From AC-32 sp963717725 (lineage in GTDB: Bacteria; Actinomycetota; Thermoleophilia; Gaiellales; Gaiellaceae): a stretch of 64,000 nucleotides of DNA. The notes under the pieces are model-generated. The model was not told the origin of the DNA, did not search any database, and worked only from the letters and a program-made list of their open reading frames with translations. The stretch lies in the NCBI GenBank assembly GCA_963717725.1, contig CAVQWS010000010.1:124001-188000 (forward strand), given 5' to 3'. Below are positions 7,890-23,411 of this stretch, in pieces (position 1 is the stretch's first letter; each line of letters opens with the position of its first letter). A program made the position numbers and the translations under genes.

Positions 7890-8851
7890 TTGGTCACCAG
7901 CGCCACGTAGGCGTCCTCGAGCGTTGGCTCACGCTGGGAGATGCGACCGACCTCGGCGCCGTCGAGGCAACCGAGGATCGCCTGCGTCAGCTCGAGGCCG
8001 GGCCTGGTCTGGACGACGAGCACCTGCGCCTGGTCGCGCTCCTCGATCGCCACCGAGCTGACGCCGCCGAGCAGACGGACGCGCTCGACCGCGCTGTCGG
8101 CGCCGCCGAAGACTTCCACCTCGACGACCGTGCCCTCCGCGACGCCGCGCTTCAGCTCGGTGGGCGTCCCCTCGGCCACGATCCGGCCCTGCGAGATCAC
8201 GGCGATCCGGTCGCAGAGCGCGTCGGCCTCGAACATGTAGTGCGTCGTCAGCAGCACGGTCTTGCCGGCCTCGGTCAGCGAGGCGATCGTCGCCCTCACG
8301 TCGCGCGCGCCGACCGGGTCGAGCCCGATCGTCGGCTCGTCGAGGAAGATCACGTCCGGGTCGTGCAGCAGCCCGCGGGCGACGTGCAGGCGCTGCTTCA
8401 TCCCGCGCGAGTAGCCCTCGGCCCGCTCGTGCTCGCGGCCCTTCAGCCCGACGACCTCGAGCAGGTACTCGATCCGCGGGCGCTGCTCGCTGGGAGGCAC
8501 GCCGTACAGCTCGGCGAAGTAGCGCAGGTTGTCGTAGCCCGAGAGGCGCTCGTAGACGCCGCGCTCGCCGCCGAAGACGTAGCCGATCCGCTTGCGCACC
8601 TCGTGCGCCTGCTCGACGACGTCCAGGCCGAGCACCCGCGCGCTGCCCGCGGTCGGGATCAGGAGCGTGATCAGCATCTTGATCGTCGTCGTCTTGCCGG
8701 CCCCGTTCGGACCGAGCAGGCCGAAGAGCTCGCCCTCGGCAACCTGGAAGTCGATTCCGCGCACGGCCTCGATCTCGAGCGACTTGCGCCGCACGACGCC
8801 GGTCGTGGTCTTATAGGTCCGTCGCAGTCCCTCTGCCTCGATCGCAGCCAT
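7886..8851 (-). CDS. ABC transporter ATP-binding protein (DrrA-like)
   Basis: 321 residues. Walker A is GPNGAGKTTTIKM, the signature is YSRGMKQRLHVARGL, Walker B is VIFLDEPTIGLDP and the H-loop is LLTTHYMFEA. A C-terminal ~90-residue domain after the nucleotide-binding core is typical of DrrA/CcmA-like exporters. I chose ATG 8851 (MAAIEAEGLRRTYK), where family similarity begins; the frame is open for 38 more codons without support. It heads a minus-strand operon with two permeases, a creatininase-family enzyme and pdxH, every junction overlapping. The 149 bases to tRNA-Met probably hold its promoter, but I could not define boxes. Confidence 0.9.
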   Translation of the reverse strand: MAAIEAEGLRRTYKTTTGVVRRKSLEIEAVRGIDFQVAEGELFGLLGPNGAGKTTTIKMLITLLIPTAGSARVLGLDVVEQAHEVRKRIGYVFGGERGVYERLSGYDNLRYFAELYGVPPSEQRPRIEYLLEVVGLKGREHERAEGYSRGMKQRLHVARGLLHDPDVIFLDEPTIGLDPVGARDVRATIASLTEAGKTVLLTTHYMFEADALCDRIAVISQGRIVAEGTPTELKRGVAEGTVVEVEVFGGADSAVERVRLLGGVSSVAIEERDQAQVLVVQTRPGLELTQAILGCLDGAEVGRISQREPTLEDAYVALVTK

Positions 8852-8983
8852 CGGCCGGAGACTAGCGAGGGTCGAGGCGTCGCTTGCGATGCCGCCAGGC
8901 GGCCACGGCGGCTTCGACGACGCGGCCGGGCTAACTCCCGCGAACGGTTCGACGAGCCCGGCCAAACAAACTGGGCGCGCTGC

Positions 8984-8989
8984 TACACT
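8984..8989 (+). promoter_or_regulatory. Possible -10 box for tRNA-Met/rpmG-secE-nusG
   Basis: TACACT at 8984-8989 lies 11 bases before the tRNA and fits the TAnnnT form of actinobacterial -10 boxes. No convincing -35 is present at 17-18 bases. The same hexamer precedes ku at 55885. Confidence 0.3.
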
Positions 8990-9000
8990 CAGCCGCGCGC

Positions 9001-9074
9001 GGCGGCGTAGCTCAGTTGGTTAGAGCAGCGGAATCATAATCCGCGTGTCGGAGGTTCGAGTCCTCCCGCCGCTA
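9001..9074 (+). tRNA. tRNA-Met (CAT anticodon), elongator type
   Basis: A full cloverleaf can be folded. The 7-base acceptor GGCGGCG pairs with CGCCGCT (one G-T), the D stem is GCTC/GAGC, the anticodon stem is GCGGA/TCCGC with loop ATCATAA, and the T stem is GGAGG/CCTCC with TTCGAGT. The discriminator is A and CCA is not encoded. The anticodon CAT could also be tRNA-Ile2 modified by lysidine. The GTAGCTCAG D-arm and the paired first base favour elongator Met, and initiator features are missing. It sits directly before rpmG, a common place for a tRNA beside secE-nusG. Confidence 0.93.
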
Positions 9075-9110
9075 CCTCCTCGCGTATTCGGAGCAAGAGA
9101 GAAGACATTT

Positions 9111-9272
9111 ATGGCAACCGGAGTAAGAGTCGGAATCACGCTCGCCTGCACCGACTGCAAGCGTCGTAATTACCAGACCGAGAAATCGAAGCGGAACTCC
9201 CCGGACCGGGTCGAGTTCAAGAAGTACTGCCGCTGGTGCGGTTGCCACACCGTGCACCGGGAGACGCGCTAG
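9111..9272 (+). CDS. rpmG: 50S ribosomal protein L33
   Basis: 53 residues, the normal L33 length, from ATG 9111. Two CxxC pairs (CTDC and CRWC) make this the zinc-binding form. The family ends in RETR, as here. It lies 36 bases after tRNA-Met and its stop is immediately followed by the secE GTG. The order rpmG-secE-nusG is widespread in bacteria. Confidence 0.96.
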   Translation: MATGVRVGITLACTDCKRRNYQTEKSKRNSPDRVEFKKYCRWCGCHTVHRETR

Positions 9273-9620
9273 GTGGCTCGCCAGACCCGTTCCGAGCGGC
9301 GCGCTCGCCGCGCGGCCCAGGCCGAGAGCCGCGCCTCGGTCGACCGCGCGCCACAGCAGCGCGCACCGCAGCAGCCCGCGCGCGCGCCCGCGGAGGCCCA
9401 GCCGCCGAGCGACGGCCAGCGCGCCGCCGCTCAGCCACGCAAGCGCTTCGTCTTCGTGAGCGAGTCCTGGGCCGAGCTGAAGAAGGTCGACTGGCCCGGC
9501 CAACAGCAGCTGATCCAGGGCACGGCCGTCGTGCTGATCGCCTGTTTCGTGACCGGCCTCTACCTGTTCGCGGCGGACGAGCTCTTCCGCCGGCTCGTCC
9601 AACACGTGCTTCTTCGATAG
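9273..9620 (+). CDS. secE: Preprotein translocase subunit SecE
   Basis: 115 residues. The first ~60 are a charged, Ala/Gln/Arg-rich low-complexity region. The conserved SecE block WAELKKVDWPGQQQLI follows, then one membrane helix (VVLIACFVTGLYLFAADEL). This single-helix form is usual outside gamma-proteobacteria. SecE clamps SecY in the translocon; secY is at 39111 in this window. GTG 9273 abuts the rpmG stop with no gap. Confidence 0.95.
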   Translation: MARQTRSERRARRAAQAESRASVDRAPQQRAPQQPARAPAEAQPPSDGQRAAAQPRKRFVFVSESWAELKKVDWPGQQQLIQGTAVVLIACFVTGLYLFAADELFRRLVQHVLLR

Positions 9621-9628
9621 GGGATCAG

Positions 9629-10159
9629 ATGTTCCGCTGGTACGCGATCAACACCTACTCCGGGCACGAGAACAAGGTCAAGACGAACCTCGAGCACCGG
9701 ATCGACTCGATGGCGCAGCAGCAGCGCTTCCGCCGCGTCGTCGTGCCGACCGAGCAGGTCGTCGAGACCAAGGACGGCCAGAAGGTGCAGACCGAGAAGC
9801 GGATCCTGCCGGGCTACGTGCTCGTGAACATGGATTTGAGCGACGAGTCGTGGACGGTCGTCAAGAACACGCCCGGCGTGACCGGCTTCGTCGGCGCCGG
9901 CTCGAAGCCCGTCCCACTCTCGCAGGGCGAGGTCGACCGGATCCTGCGCACCGGCGCGGCCACCGGCGAGCGGCCGCGCGCCCAGGTCGAGTTCTCGCTC
10001 GGCGAATCGGTGAAGGTAACCTCCGGCCCGCTGTCCGACTTCGACGGCGAGATCGTCGACGTCAACCCGGACCAGCAGAAGCTGAAGGTGCTCGTCGACA
10101 TCTTCGAGCGGCAGGTGCCCGTCGAGCTCGGCTTCGACCAGGTGAAGAAGATCGACTGA
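9629..10159 (+). CDS. nusG: Transcription elongation/termination factor NusG
   Basis: 176 residues from ATG 9629 with GGGGATCAG just upstream. It has the N-terminal NGN domain (WYAINTYSGHENKVKTNLEH, LPGYVLVNMDLSDESW) and a C-terminal KOW domain (GPLSDFDGEIVDVNPDQQKL). NusG binds the RNA polymerase clamp and links it to Rho or the ribosome. It lacks the long acidic N-terminal region seen in many Streptomyces-like actinobacteria. Its TGA overlaps the rplK ATG (TGATG). Confidence 0.96.
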   Translation: MFRWYAINTYSGHENKVKTNLEHRIDSMAQQQRFRRVVVPTEQVVETKDGQKVQTEKRILPGYVLVNMDLSDESWTVVKNTPGVTGFVGAGSKPVPLSQGEVDRILRTGAATGERPRAQVEFSLGESVKVTSGPLSDFDGEIVDVNPDQQKLKVLVDIFERQVPVELGFDQVKKID

Positions 10160-10584
10160 TGGCCAAGAAGGTTCTGACCCTCATCAAGCTGCAGATCCCG
10201 GGCGGGCAGGCGAACCCCGCGCCGCCGGTCGGCCCTGCGCTCGGCCAGCACGGCGTCAACATCATGGAGTTCTGCAAGGCCTTCAACGCGCAGACCGCGC
10301 AGGAGAACGGCCGCATCACCCCGGTCGAGATCACGGTCTACGAGGACCGCTCGTTCGACTTCATCACCAAGACGCCGCCGGCGGCCGTCCTGATCAAGGA
10401 GGCGCTGCGGCTGGAGAAGGGCTCGGGCGAGCCGAACCGCGAGAAGGTGGGTCGGCTGCGGCGCGACCAGCTCCAGTCGATCGCCGAGACGAAGATGCCC
10501 GACCTGAACGCGCGTGACGTCGAGCACGCGATGCTGATCATCGCGGGCACTGCGCGCTCGATGGGCGTGGAGACGGATCTGTGA
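10159..10584 (+). CDS. rplK: 50S ribosomal protein L11
   Basis: 141 residues, standard length. The N-terminal domain has the L11 signature PGGQANPAPPVGPALGQHGV. The C-terminal rRNA-binding domain includes KTPPAAVLI and ends ARSMGVETD. L11 organises the GTPase-associated centre with L10 and L12, encoded just downstream. It overlaps nusG by one base and rplA by four (GTGA). Confidence 0.97.
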   Translation: MAKKVLTLIKLQIPGGQANPAPPVGPALGQHGVNIMEFCKAFNAQTAQENGRITPVEITVYEDRSFDFITKTPPAAVLIKEALRLEKGSGEPNREKVGRLRRDQLQSIAETKMPDLNARDVEHAMLIIAGTARSMGVETDL

Positions 10585-11324
10585 AACGCGGCAAGAACTA
10601 CCGCAACCTGCGCGCGCAGATCGACCGCGAGAATCTCTACTCGCCGGCCGAGGCCGTTCGCCTGCTCAAGGGCGGCGCGACGGCGAAGTTCGACGAGACC
10701 GTCGAGGCGCACTTCAACCTCGGCCTCAACGTCCGCCATGCCGAGCAGCAGCTGCGCGGCACGCTGATGCTCCCGCACGGCACCGGCCGCGAGGCGCGCG
10801 TCGCCGTCTTCGCCGACGGCGACAAGGCGCGAGAGGCGGAGGAGGCCGGCGCGGACGTTGTCGGCACAAACGACCTCGCCACGAAGATCGAGGAGGGCTT
10901 CGACGACTTCGACGTCGCCGTCGCCACGCCCGACCAGATGGGCGTCGTCGGCAAGCTCGGCCGCATCCTCGGCCCGCGCGGGAAGATGCCGAACCCGAAG
11001 ACCGGCACGGTCACGATGGATGTCGGCAAGGCCGTCCGCGAGGCGAAGGCGGGCAAGCTCGAGTACCGCACCGACCGCGGCGCGAACGTCCACGTGACGA
11101 TCGGCAAGAAGAGCTTCGACGAGCGCCAGCTGGTCGAGAACTACGCCGCGCTGATGGACGAGTTGATGCGCGCGAAGCCGTCCGCGGCAAAGGGCCGCTA
11201 CATCAAGACTGTTACCCTGACGAGCACGATGGGCCCCGGGATCCACGTCGACCCGGCGCGGACGAGGGGCATCGTCGAGGAACTGGACGAAGGAGCACCT
11301 GCAGAAGCAGCAGTGACCGCGTAG
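10581..11324 (+). CDS. rplA: 50S ribosomal protein L1
   Basis: 247 residues from GTG 10581. It contains the L1 signature at LGRILGPRGKMPNPKTGTV and the C-terminal TLTSTMGPGIHVDP. A short extra Glu/Ala tail follows. L1 forms the mobile L1 stalk at the E site and often represses its own operon. It is followed by a 126-base leader before rplJ. Confidence 0.97.
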   Translation: MKRGKNYRNLRAQIDRENLYSPAEAVRLLKGGATAKFDETVEAHFNLGLNVRHAEQQLRGTLMLPHGTGREARVAVFADGDKAREAEEAGADVVGTNDLATKIEEGFDDFDVAVATPDQMGVVGKLGRILGPRGKMPNPKTGTVTMDVGKAVREAKAGKLEYRTDRGANVHVTIGKKSFDERQLVENYAALMDELMRAKPSAAKGRYIKTVTLTSTMGPGIHVDPARTRGIVEELDEGAPAEAAVTA

Positions 11325-11450
11325 AGCCCCGGCCGAAGACCACTGGCAGCCGCAAGGCGGAAGTCCAGTCGAGGCGGAGCGAGGGATAGGCATCGAGCCT
11401 CTCCGAGCCCGCCTGCGTGCGGGCTCGATTCGTGAAGAGAGGCAAATGCG
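11325..11450 (+). ncRNA. Ribosomal protein L10 leader (autoregulatory mRNA element)
   Basis: The 126 bases between rplA and rplJ are the main non-coding gap in the L11-L12 cluster and can form several stems. The last strong one is GAGCCCGC/GCGGGCTC (about 11406-11425). In many bacteria this position holds the L10 leader, which binds the L10(L12)4 complex and represses rplJ-rplL. Position and fold support the call; I could not check it against a covariance model. Confidence 0.65.
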
Positions 11451-12131
11451 ATGTTGAAATCCGAGAAAGAGCGAGTCGTCGAGCAGCTGGCCGAGCGCCT
11501 GCGCTCGACCGACACGCTGATGGTCGCCGACTACCGCGGCCTGACGATGCCCGAGATCGACGAGCTGCGGAGCCGCCTGCTCGAGGCCGGCGCGCGCTTC
11601 ACCGTCGTCAAGAACACGCTCACCAAGCGTGCGGCCGAGCAGGCCGGGGCGACGAGCGTGCTCGAGCTGATCGACGGCCCGACCGCGATCGCCTTCCTCG
11701 AGGCCGACAGCGACCCGGCCGCCGTGGCGAAGGTGCTGAACGAGACCGCCCGCGCGCACGACGTGCTCGTGATCCGCGGCGGCCTGCTCGAGGGCGACCT
11801 CGTCGGGGACGAGGAGATCAAGCGCCTCGCGACGCTGCCGCCGGCCGACGTTCTGCGCGCGCAGCTGGTCGGAGCGGTGGCCGGGCCGTTGACGACCGTG
11901 GTCGGCCTGTTCACCGCGCCGATGCGGGATTTCGTCGGCGTGCTGGAGGCGCGGATCCGCCAGCTCGAGGAACAGGGCGAGGCGGTTCCGGAGCCCGAGC
12001 CGGAGCCGGCCGCCGAGGAGCCAGCGGCAGAGTCAGAGGAAGCACCCGAAGCAGAAGAGCAGTCCGAAGAGCCGTCGGCAGAAGCCGAGCAGGCTTCGGC
12101 CGAACCAGAGGAGGAACAGCAGGATGGCTAA
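11451..12131 (+). CDS. rplJ: 50S ribosomal protein L10 with acidic C-terminal tail
   Basis: 226 residues. The core (residues 1-~175) is a normal L10: an N-terminal rRNA-binding domain with VADYRGLTMPEIDELR and VVKNTLTKRA, then the C-terminal helix that carries L12 dimers. Typical L10 ends there. Here ~48 extra residues follow, made almost only of Glu, Pro, Ala, Gln and Ser (PEPEPEPAAEEPAAESEEAP and on). The ATG at 11451 follows GAGAGG. The gene overlaps rplL by eight bases. The tail extends next to the L12 stalk, but its role is unknown. Confidence 0.96.
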   Translation: MLKSEKERVVEQLAERLRSTDTLMVADYRGLTMPEIDELRSRLLEAGARFTVVKNTLTKRAAEQAGATSVLELIDGPTAIAFLEADSDPAAVAKVLNETARAHDVLVIRGGLLEGDLVGDEEIKRLATLPPADVLRAQLVGAVAGPLTTVVGLFTAPMRDFVGVLEARIRQLEEQGEAVPEPEPEPAAEEPAAESEEAPEAEEQSEEPSAEAEQASAEPEEEQQDG

Positions 12132-12513
12132 GACCGACACCGACAAGCTCGTGCAGGACCTGGGCGGGATGACCGTCCTCGACCTCGTCGAGCTGAAGAA
12201 CAAGCTCGAAGAGGAGTGGGGCGTCACCGCCGCCGCTCCGGTGGCAGTGGCCGCGGCCGGCGCCCCGGCGGCAGGCGGCGACGGTGCCGCGGCGGAGGAA
12301 AAGACGTCCTTCGACGTCGTGCTGACGAACGCCGGCGACAAGAAGATCCAGGCGATCAAGGTCGTCCGCGCGGTCACGGGCCTCGGCCTGAAGGAGGCCA
12401 AGGACCTCGTCGACGGCGCGCCCAACCCGGTCAAGGAAGGCGTCCCGCAGGACGAGGCCGACCAGATCAAGGCGCAGCTCGAAGAAGCCGGCGCCGCGGT
12501 CGAGATCAAGTAG
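12124..12513 (+). CDS. rplL: 50S ribosomal protein L7/L12
   Basis: 129 residues with the three usual parts: an N-terminal dimerisation domain (MTVLDLVELKNKLEEEWGV), an Ala/Gly-rich hinge, and a C-terminal factor-binding domain (KIQAIKVVRAVTGLGLKEAK). It recruits translation factors, including the EF-G and EF-Tu encoded at 25.7-29 kb. It starts inside the end of rplJ and is followed five bases later by an intrinsic terminator. Confidence 0.97.
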   Translation: MAKTDTDKLVQDLGGMTVLDLVELKNKLEEEWGVTAAAPVAVAAAGAPAAGGDGAAAEEKTSFDVVLTNAGDKKIQAIKVVRAVTGLGLKEAKDLVDGAPNPVKEGVPQDEADQIKAQLEEAGAAVEIK

Positions 12514-12518
12514 GAGAC

Positions 12519-12546
12519 GGGCCGCGCAAGCGGCCCTTTCTCTTTC
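12519..12546 (+). terminator. Intrinsic terminator after rplL
   Basis: GGGCCGC (12519-12525) and GCGGCCC (12530-12536) form a perfect 7-bp stem with a GCAA tetraloop, followed by TTTCTCTTT. It ends the L11-L12 operon and separates it from rpoBC. Confidence 0.85.
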
Positions 12547-12673
12547 ACCGGGCCGGTATGTAAGCGCCCGGTAAGCGTTCGTCCCCCGATTCAGGGATTT
12601 CCGCTTGCAGACCGCAGGGCGGGGCCGACAACGTCGTCAGTTAGGCGAACCCACCCCCAACGGAGGTCAAGTA

Positions 12674-13108
12674 ATGCGGTTGAAGATTCTCGTGCTCGCG
12701 TTGGTCGCTTCGCTCGTCGCCGTCTCGGCGGCCGTTGCGAAGGACCATCCGGGCAAGGGCCACAAGCCGAAGACCGGCGCGGGCTGCAAGCCGGCCGTGA
12801 CGGTGATGCTCGCCGGCACGCTCGCGGCCGACGTCGATCCGCAGGACGGCGACACCTCGTTCGTGCTGACGGTCAAGAACGCGAACCGGCACGGCCGCGC
12901 CTACAAGCAGGCCGGCACGGCGACGATCCTCGTCGACTCGCACACGCGTGTTCGCCGTCAGGGCGCAAAGACGCTCGGTGCGCTAGCACCGAACGATCGC
13001 GTCCACGTGACCGCGAAGGCGTGCAAGGCGGATCTGAAGGCCGGCGGGATGCCGGACCTGACCGCGCGCCAGGTCGGCGCGCACCCGGCCGCCACGCCGA
13101 GCTCCTAG
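12674..13108 (+). CDS. Small secreted protein of unknown function
   Basis: 144 residues from ATG 12674 with GGAGG eight bases upstream. A signal peptide (MRLKILVLALVASLVAVSAA) is followed by a Lys/Gly-rich start and a small, mostly beta-like domain with two Cys (GAGCKPAV and AKACKAD). The pattern VTVMLAGTLAAD, FVLTVKNAN, ILVDSHTRV, LGALAPNDRVHVTAKA resembles DUF5666-type beta domains, but I do not claim membership. It sits between terminators at 12519 and 13126, so it is its own unit inserted between rplL and rpoB, genes that are adjacent in most bacteria. Confidence 0.8.
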   Translation: MRLKILVLALVASLVAVSAAVAKDHPGKGHKPKTGAGCKPAVTVMLAGTLAADVDPQDGDTSFVLTVKNANRHGRAYKQAGTATILVDSHTRVRRQGAKTLGALAPNDRVHVTAKACKADLKAGGMPDLTARQVGAHPAATPSS

Positions 13109-13125
13109 CTCCCACGAGAGAAGGC

Positions 13126-13161
13126 CCAGAGGCGTCCGTTGTGGACGCCTCTGGCGCATTT
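13126..13161 (+). terminator. Intrinsic terminator after the secreted-protein gene
   Basis: CCAGAGGCGTCC (13126-13137) pairs perfectly with GGACGCCTCTGG (13143-13154), a 12-bp stem with loop GTTGT, followed by CGCATTT. The U-run is weak but the stem is very stable. It should isolate rpoB from upstream transcription. Confidence 0.8.
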
Positions 13162-13215
13162 CCGACCCACGATCTATAGTTGGGGCCTCGCCGACGACCA
13201 CACGGTCGCCGCGGC

Positions 13216-13245
13216 TTGCGCTACAGCCTGTCTGTTCGCTATTCT
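13216..13245 (+). promoter_or_regulatory. Candidate rpoBC promoter
   Basis: TTGCGC (13216-13221) and TATTCT (13240-13245) are 18 bases apart, about 75 bases before the rpoB start and downstream of the terminator. The match is partial. It is the best pair I find in the 158-base leader. Confidence 0.35.
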
Positions 13246-13319
13246 TGGCGGTTCCGCGCCGACGTCCGCCTGTTCGCATTCCGAATTCACCTCATAGCTT
13301 TTAAGGGAGGCACCCAGAC

Positions 13320-17003
<3,684 letters not shown>

Positions 17004-17023
17004 CTGCGGGGCGAAGGAGAGCT

Positions 17024-21610
<4,587 letters not shown>

Positions 21611-21623
21611 CGACGGAATCACG

Positions 21624-21660
21624 GCGCGGGAGGTGGAGCTCACCTCCCGCGCTGGTACTT
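21624..21660 (+). terminator. Hairpin terminator after rpoC
   Basis: GCGCGGGAGGTG (21624-21635) and CACCTCCCGCGC (21641-21652) form a perfect 12-bp stem with loop GAGCT, followed by a weak T-rich run (TGGTACTTT). It lies 14 bases after the rpoC stop. Confidence 0.75.
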
Positions 21661-21674
21661 TGGAGAAGGGTCGC

Positions 21675-23411
21675 GTGAAGAGGCTGCTCGTCATCCTGCT
21701 CGCCGTCTGCGCCGGGTTCGCCGCGGCGCCGCACCGGGCTGCCGCGGACACCTGCGGGATCCCCGAGAAGGGGACGATCTGGGTCGACTTCGCCGACGGT
21801 TCGGTCCCGTTCTGGCAGACCTTCGCGCGTCCGGGCGTGATCGCGGCCGCGGCCAACTTCATCTATCCGCCGCAGCTCCGCGCGCTCGGAGCAAGAACCG
21901 TCTACTTCGACCTCAACTTCCGCCTGCGGGTGGGCACGCCGCTCGAGCCCTACGACCCGGGCGTCGTCATCAACCGCGCCAACCGCCTCTACTCGACCGC
22001 CGCGATGTCGAGCGGCTGCACCCAGCCCGTGATCGCCGAGAACGAGCTGAACGGCTCCAACCTGGTCACGCCCTGGACGGCGAACAACGCCGCGTACCGG
22101 CGGAACGTGCTGATCTACATGCAGACGCTCTCCGCCCTGGGCGCCCGCCCGGTGATCCTCGTCCCGAGCGCGCCGTACATCGGCGACGAGGCCGGCGACT
22201 GGTGGCGGCAGCTCTCGCAGTACGCCGACGTCGTGCGCGAGTCGTACTTCGCCGCGCCTGGAATCGCCAAGCAAGGGCCGATCGAAGGGAGCCGGACGCT
22301 GCGGAACCTGTTCCGCAAGCGTGTCGCCGAGTTCACCTCCGCCGGCCTGCCCGCGAGCAAGCTCGGGCTGATGCTCGGCTTCCAGACGACGCGCGGCTCG
22401 GGCGGCCGCGAAGGCGCAGCGCGCAACTCGTGGCTGGAGGTGACGAAGCTCCAGGCCCTGGCAGCGAAGCAGGTCGCGAGCGAGGTGGGGCTGCGCTCGG
22501 TCTGGTCCTGGGGGTGGGCCGCCTGGAGCACCGGCGAGCGCGACCCGGACAAGCCGATCGCGGCGTGCGTCTGGCTCTGGGCCCGCGACCCGACCCTCTG
22601 CAACGGCCCGTCGGCTGCGGGCAAGGGCCTCAACACGTCGCTCACCGAAGGCCAGCTCGTGCTTCCGGCCGGTATCCGCTGCACGCTCTACGGCCGGCCC
22701 GTCACCGAGAGCACGATCTCCTCACTGACGCCCGTGACCGGAGACCCGGACGTCGCCTTCACCGCCGCCTTCGCGCGCGCCGTGACGAGCCTGCAGGTCA
22801 AGCTCAAGGCCAAGCAGCTCTCCGACGCAGAGCGTGCGGTCGTGGCGGGCCGCTTCGGCGGCAGCTTCGCGCGCTACCGCGCCGCGCTCGCCAAGGCGCA
22901 CGCGAGCCCCGGCTCGGCGCGCGGGGTCATCGGCGACGAGCTGCGGCGGCTGGCGATCGAGTCCGGCTTCCACGTCGCCGGCCCGACGTCCGTGGAGGTC
23001 AACGAGTACTACGAGACCTACGGCGCGACGAGGGCGAGGCTCGTCGAGACGAAGACGGCGGCGCCCTGGCTCGGGATGCGGAAGCACGGCTTCGCGCTCG
23101 AGTCGATGGCCCCGCCGCAGCTCTTCTCGCTTCCCCAGGGCCGCGGCTGGCACAGCATCAGGACGATGCGCGGCACCTACCAGGTGCGGGCGCTCGACTC
23201 ACCGGTCTCGCTCGGAGCGCTGCCGCTCGGCGTCGCCAGGCCGGCAATCGTGAACGCGCTCAAGGAGCTCGCGCGCTCCGACCGCTACGAGGCGTGGCTG
23301 CTGGCGCGCGAGCGGGTGCTCGACGAGCAGGCGGTCTGCCGCCGCGACGCCCAGCCCGAGGTCGGCGTCGTCGAGCTCACTGACTATTTGCCGTTCCTGG
23401 CTGCTGACTAG
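21675..23411 (+). CDS. Large secreted protein of unknown function
   Basis: 578 residues from GTG 21675 with GGAGAAGGG upstream. A signal peptide (KRLLVILLAVCAGFAAAP) leads to Cys at the start of the mature part. The first ~300 residues alternate short strands and helices (IWVDFADG, VYFDLNFRL, VIAENELN, PVILVPSAPY, VVRESYF, LGLMLGFQ, VWSWGWAAW), which suggests a TIM-barrel-like fold. The last ~200 residues are helical, then EVNEYYETYG and a beta-rich end, reminiscent of SurA-like chaperone arms. I do not recognise the family. It follows the rpoC hairpin closely, and its end overlaps the convergent GGDEF gene by 35 bases. Confidence 0.85.
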   Translation: MKRLLVILLAVCAGFAAAPHRAAADTCGIPEKGTIWVDFADGSVPFWQTFARPGVIAAAANFIYPPQLRALGARTVYFDLNFRLRVGTPLEPYDPGVVINRANRLYSTAAMSSGCTQPVIAENELNGSNLVTPWTANNAAYRRNVLIYMQTLSALGARPVILVPSAPYIGDEAGDWWRQLSQYADVVRESYFAAPGIAKQGPIEGSRTLRNLFRKRVAEFTSAGLPASKLGLMLGFQTTRGSGGREGAARNSWLEVTKLQALAAKQVASEVGLRSVWSWGWAAWSTGERDPDKPIAACVWLWARDPTLCNGPSAAGKGLNTSLTEGQLVLPAGIRCTLYGRPVTESTISSLTPVTGDPDVAFTAAFARAVTSLQVKLKAKQLSDAERAVVAGRFGGSFARYRAALAKAHASPGSARGVIGDELRRLAIESGFHVAGPTSVEVNEYYETYGATRARLVETKTAAPWLGMRKHGFALESMAPPQLFSLPQGRGWHSIRTMRGTYQVRALDSPVSLGALPLGVARPAIVNALKELARSDRYEAWLLARERVLDEQAVCRRDAQPEVGVVELTDYLPFLAAD

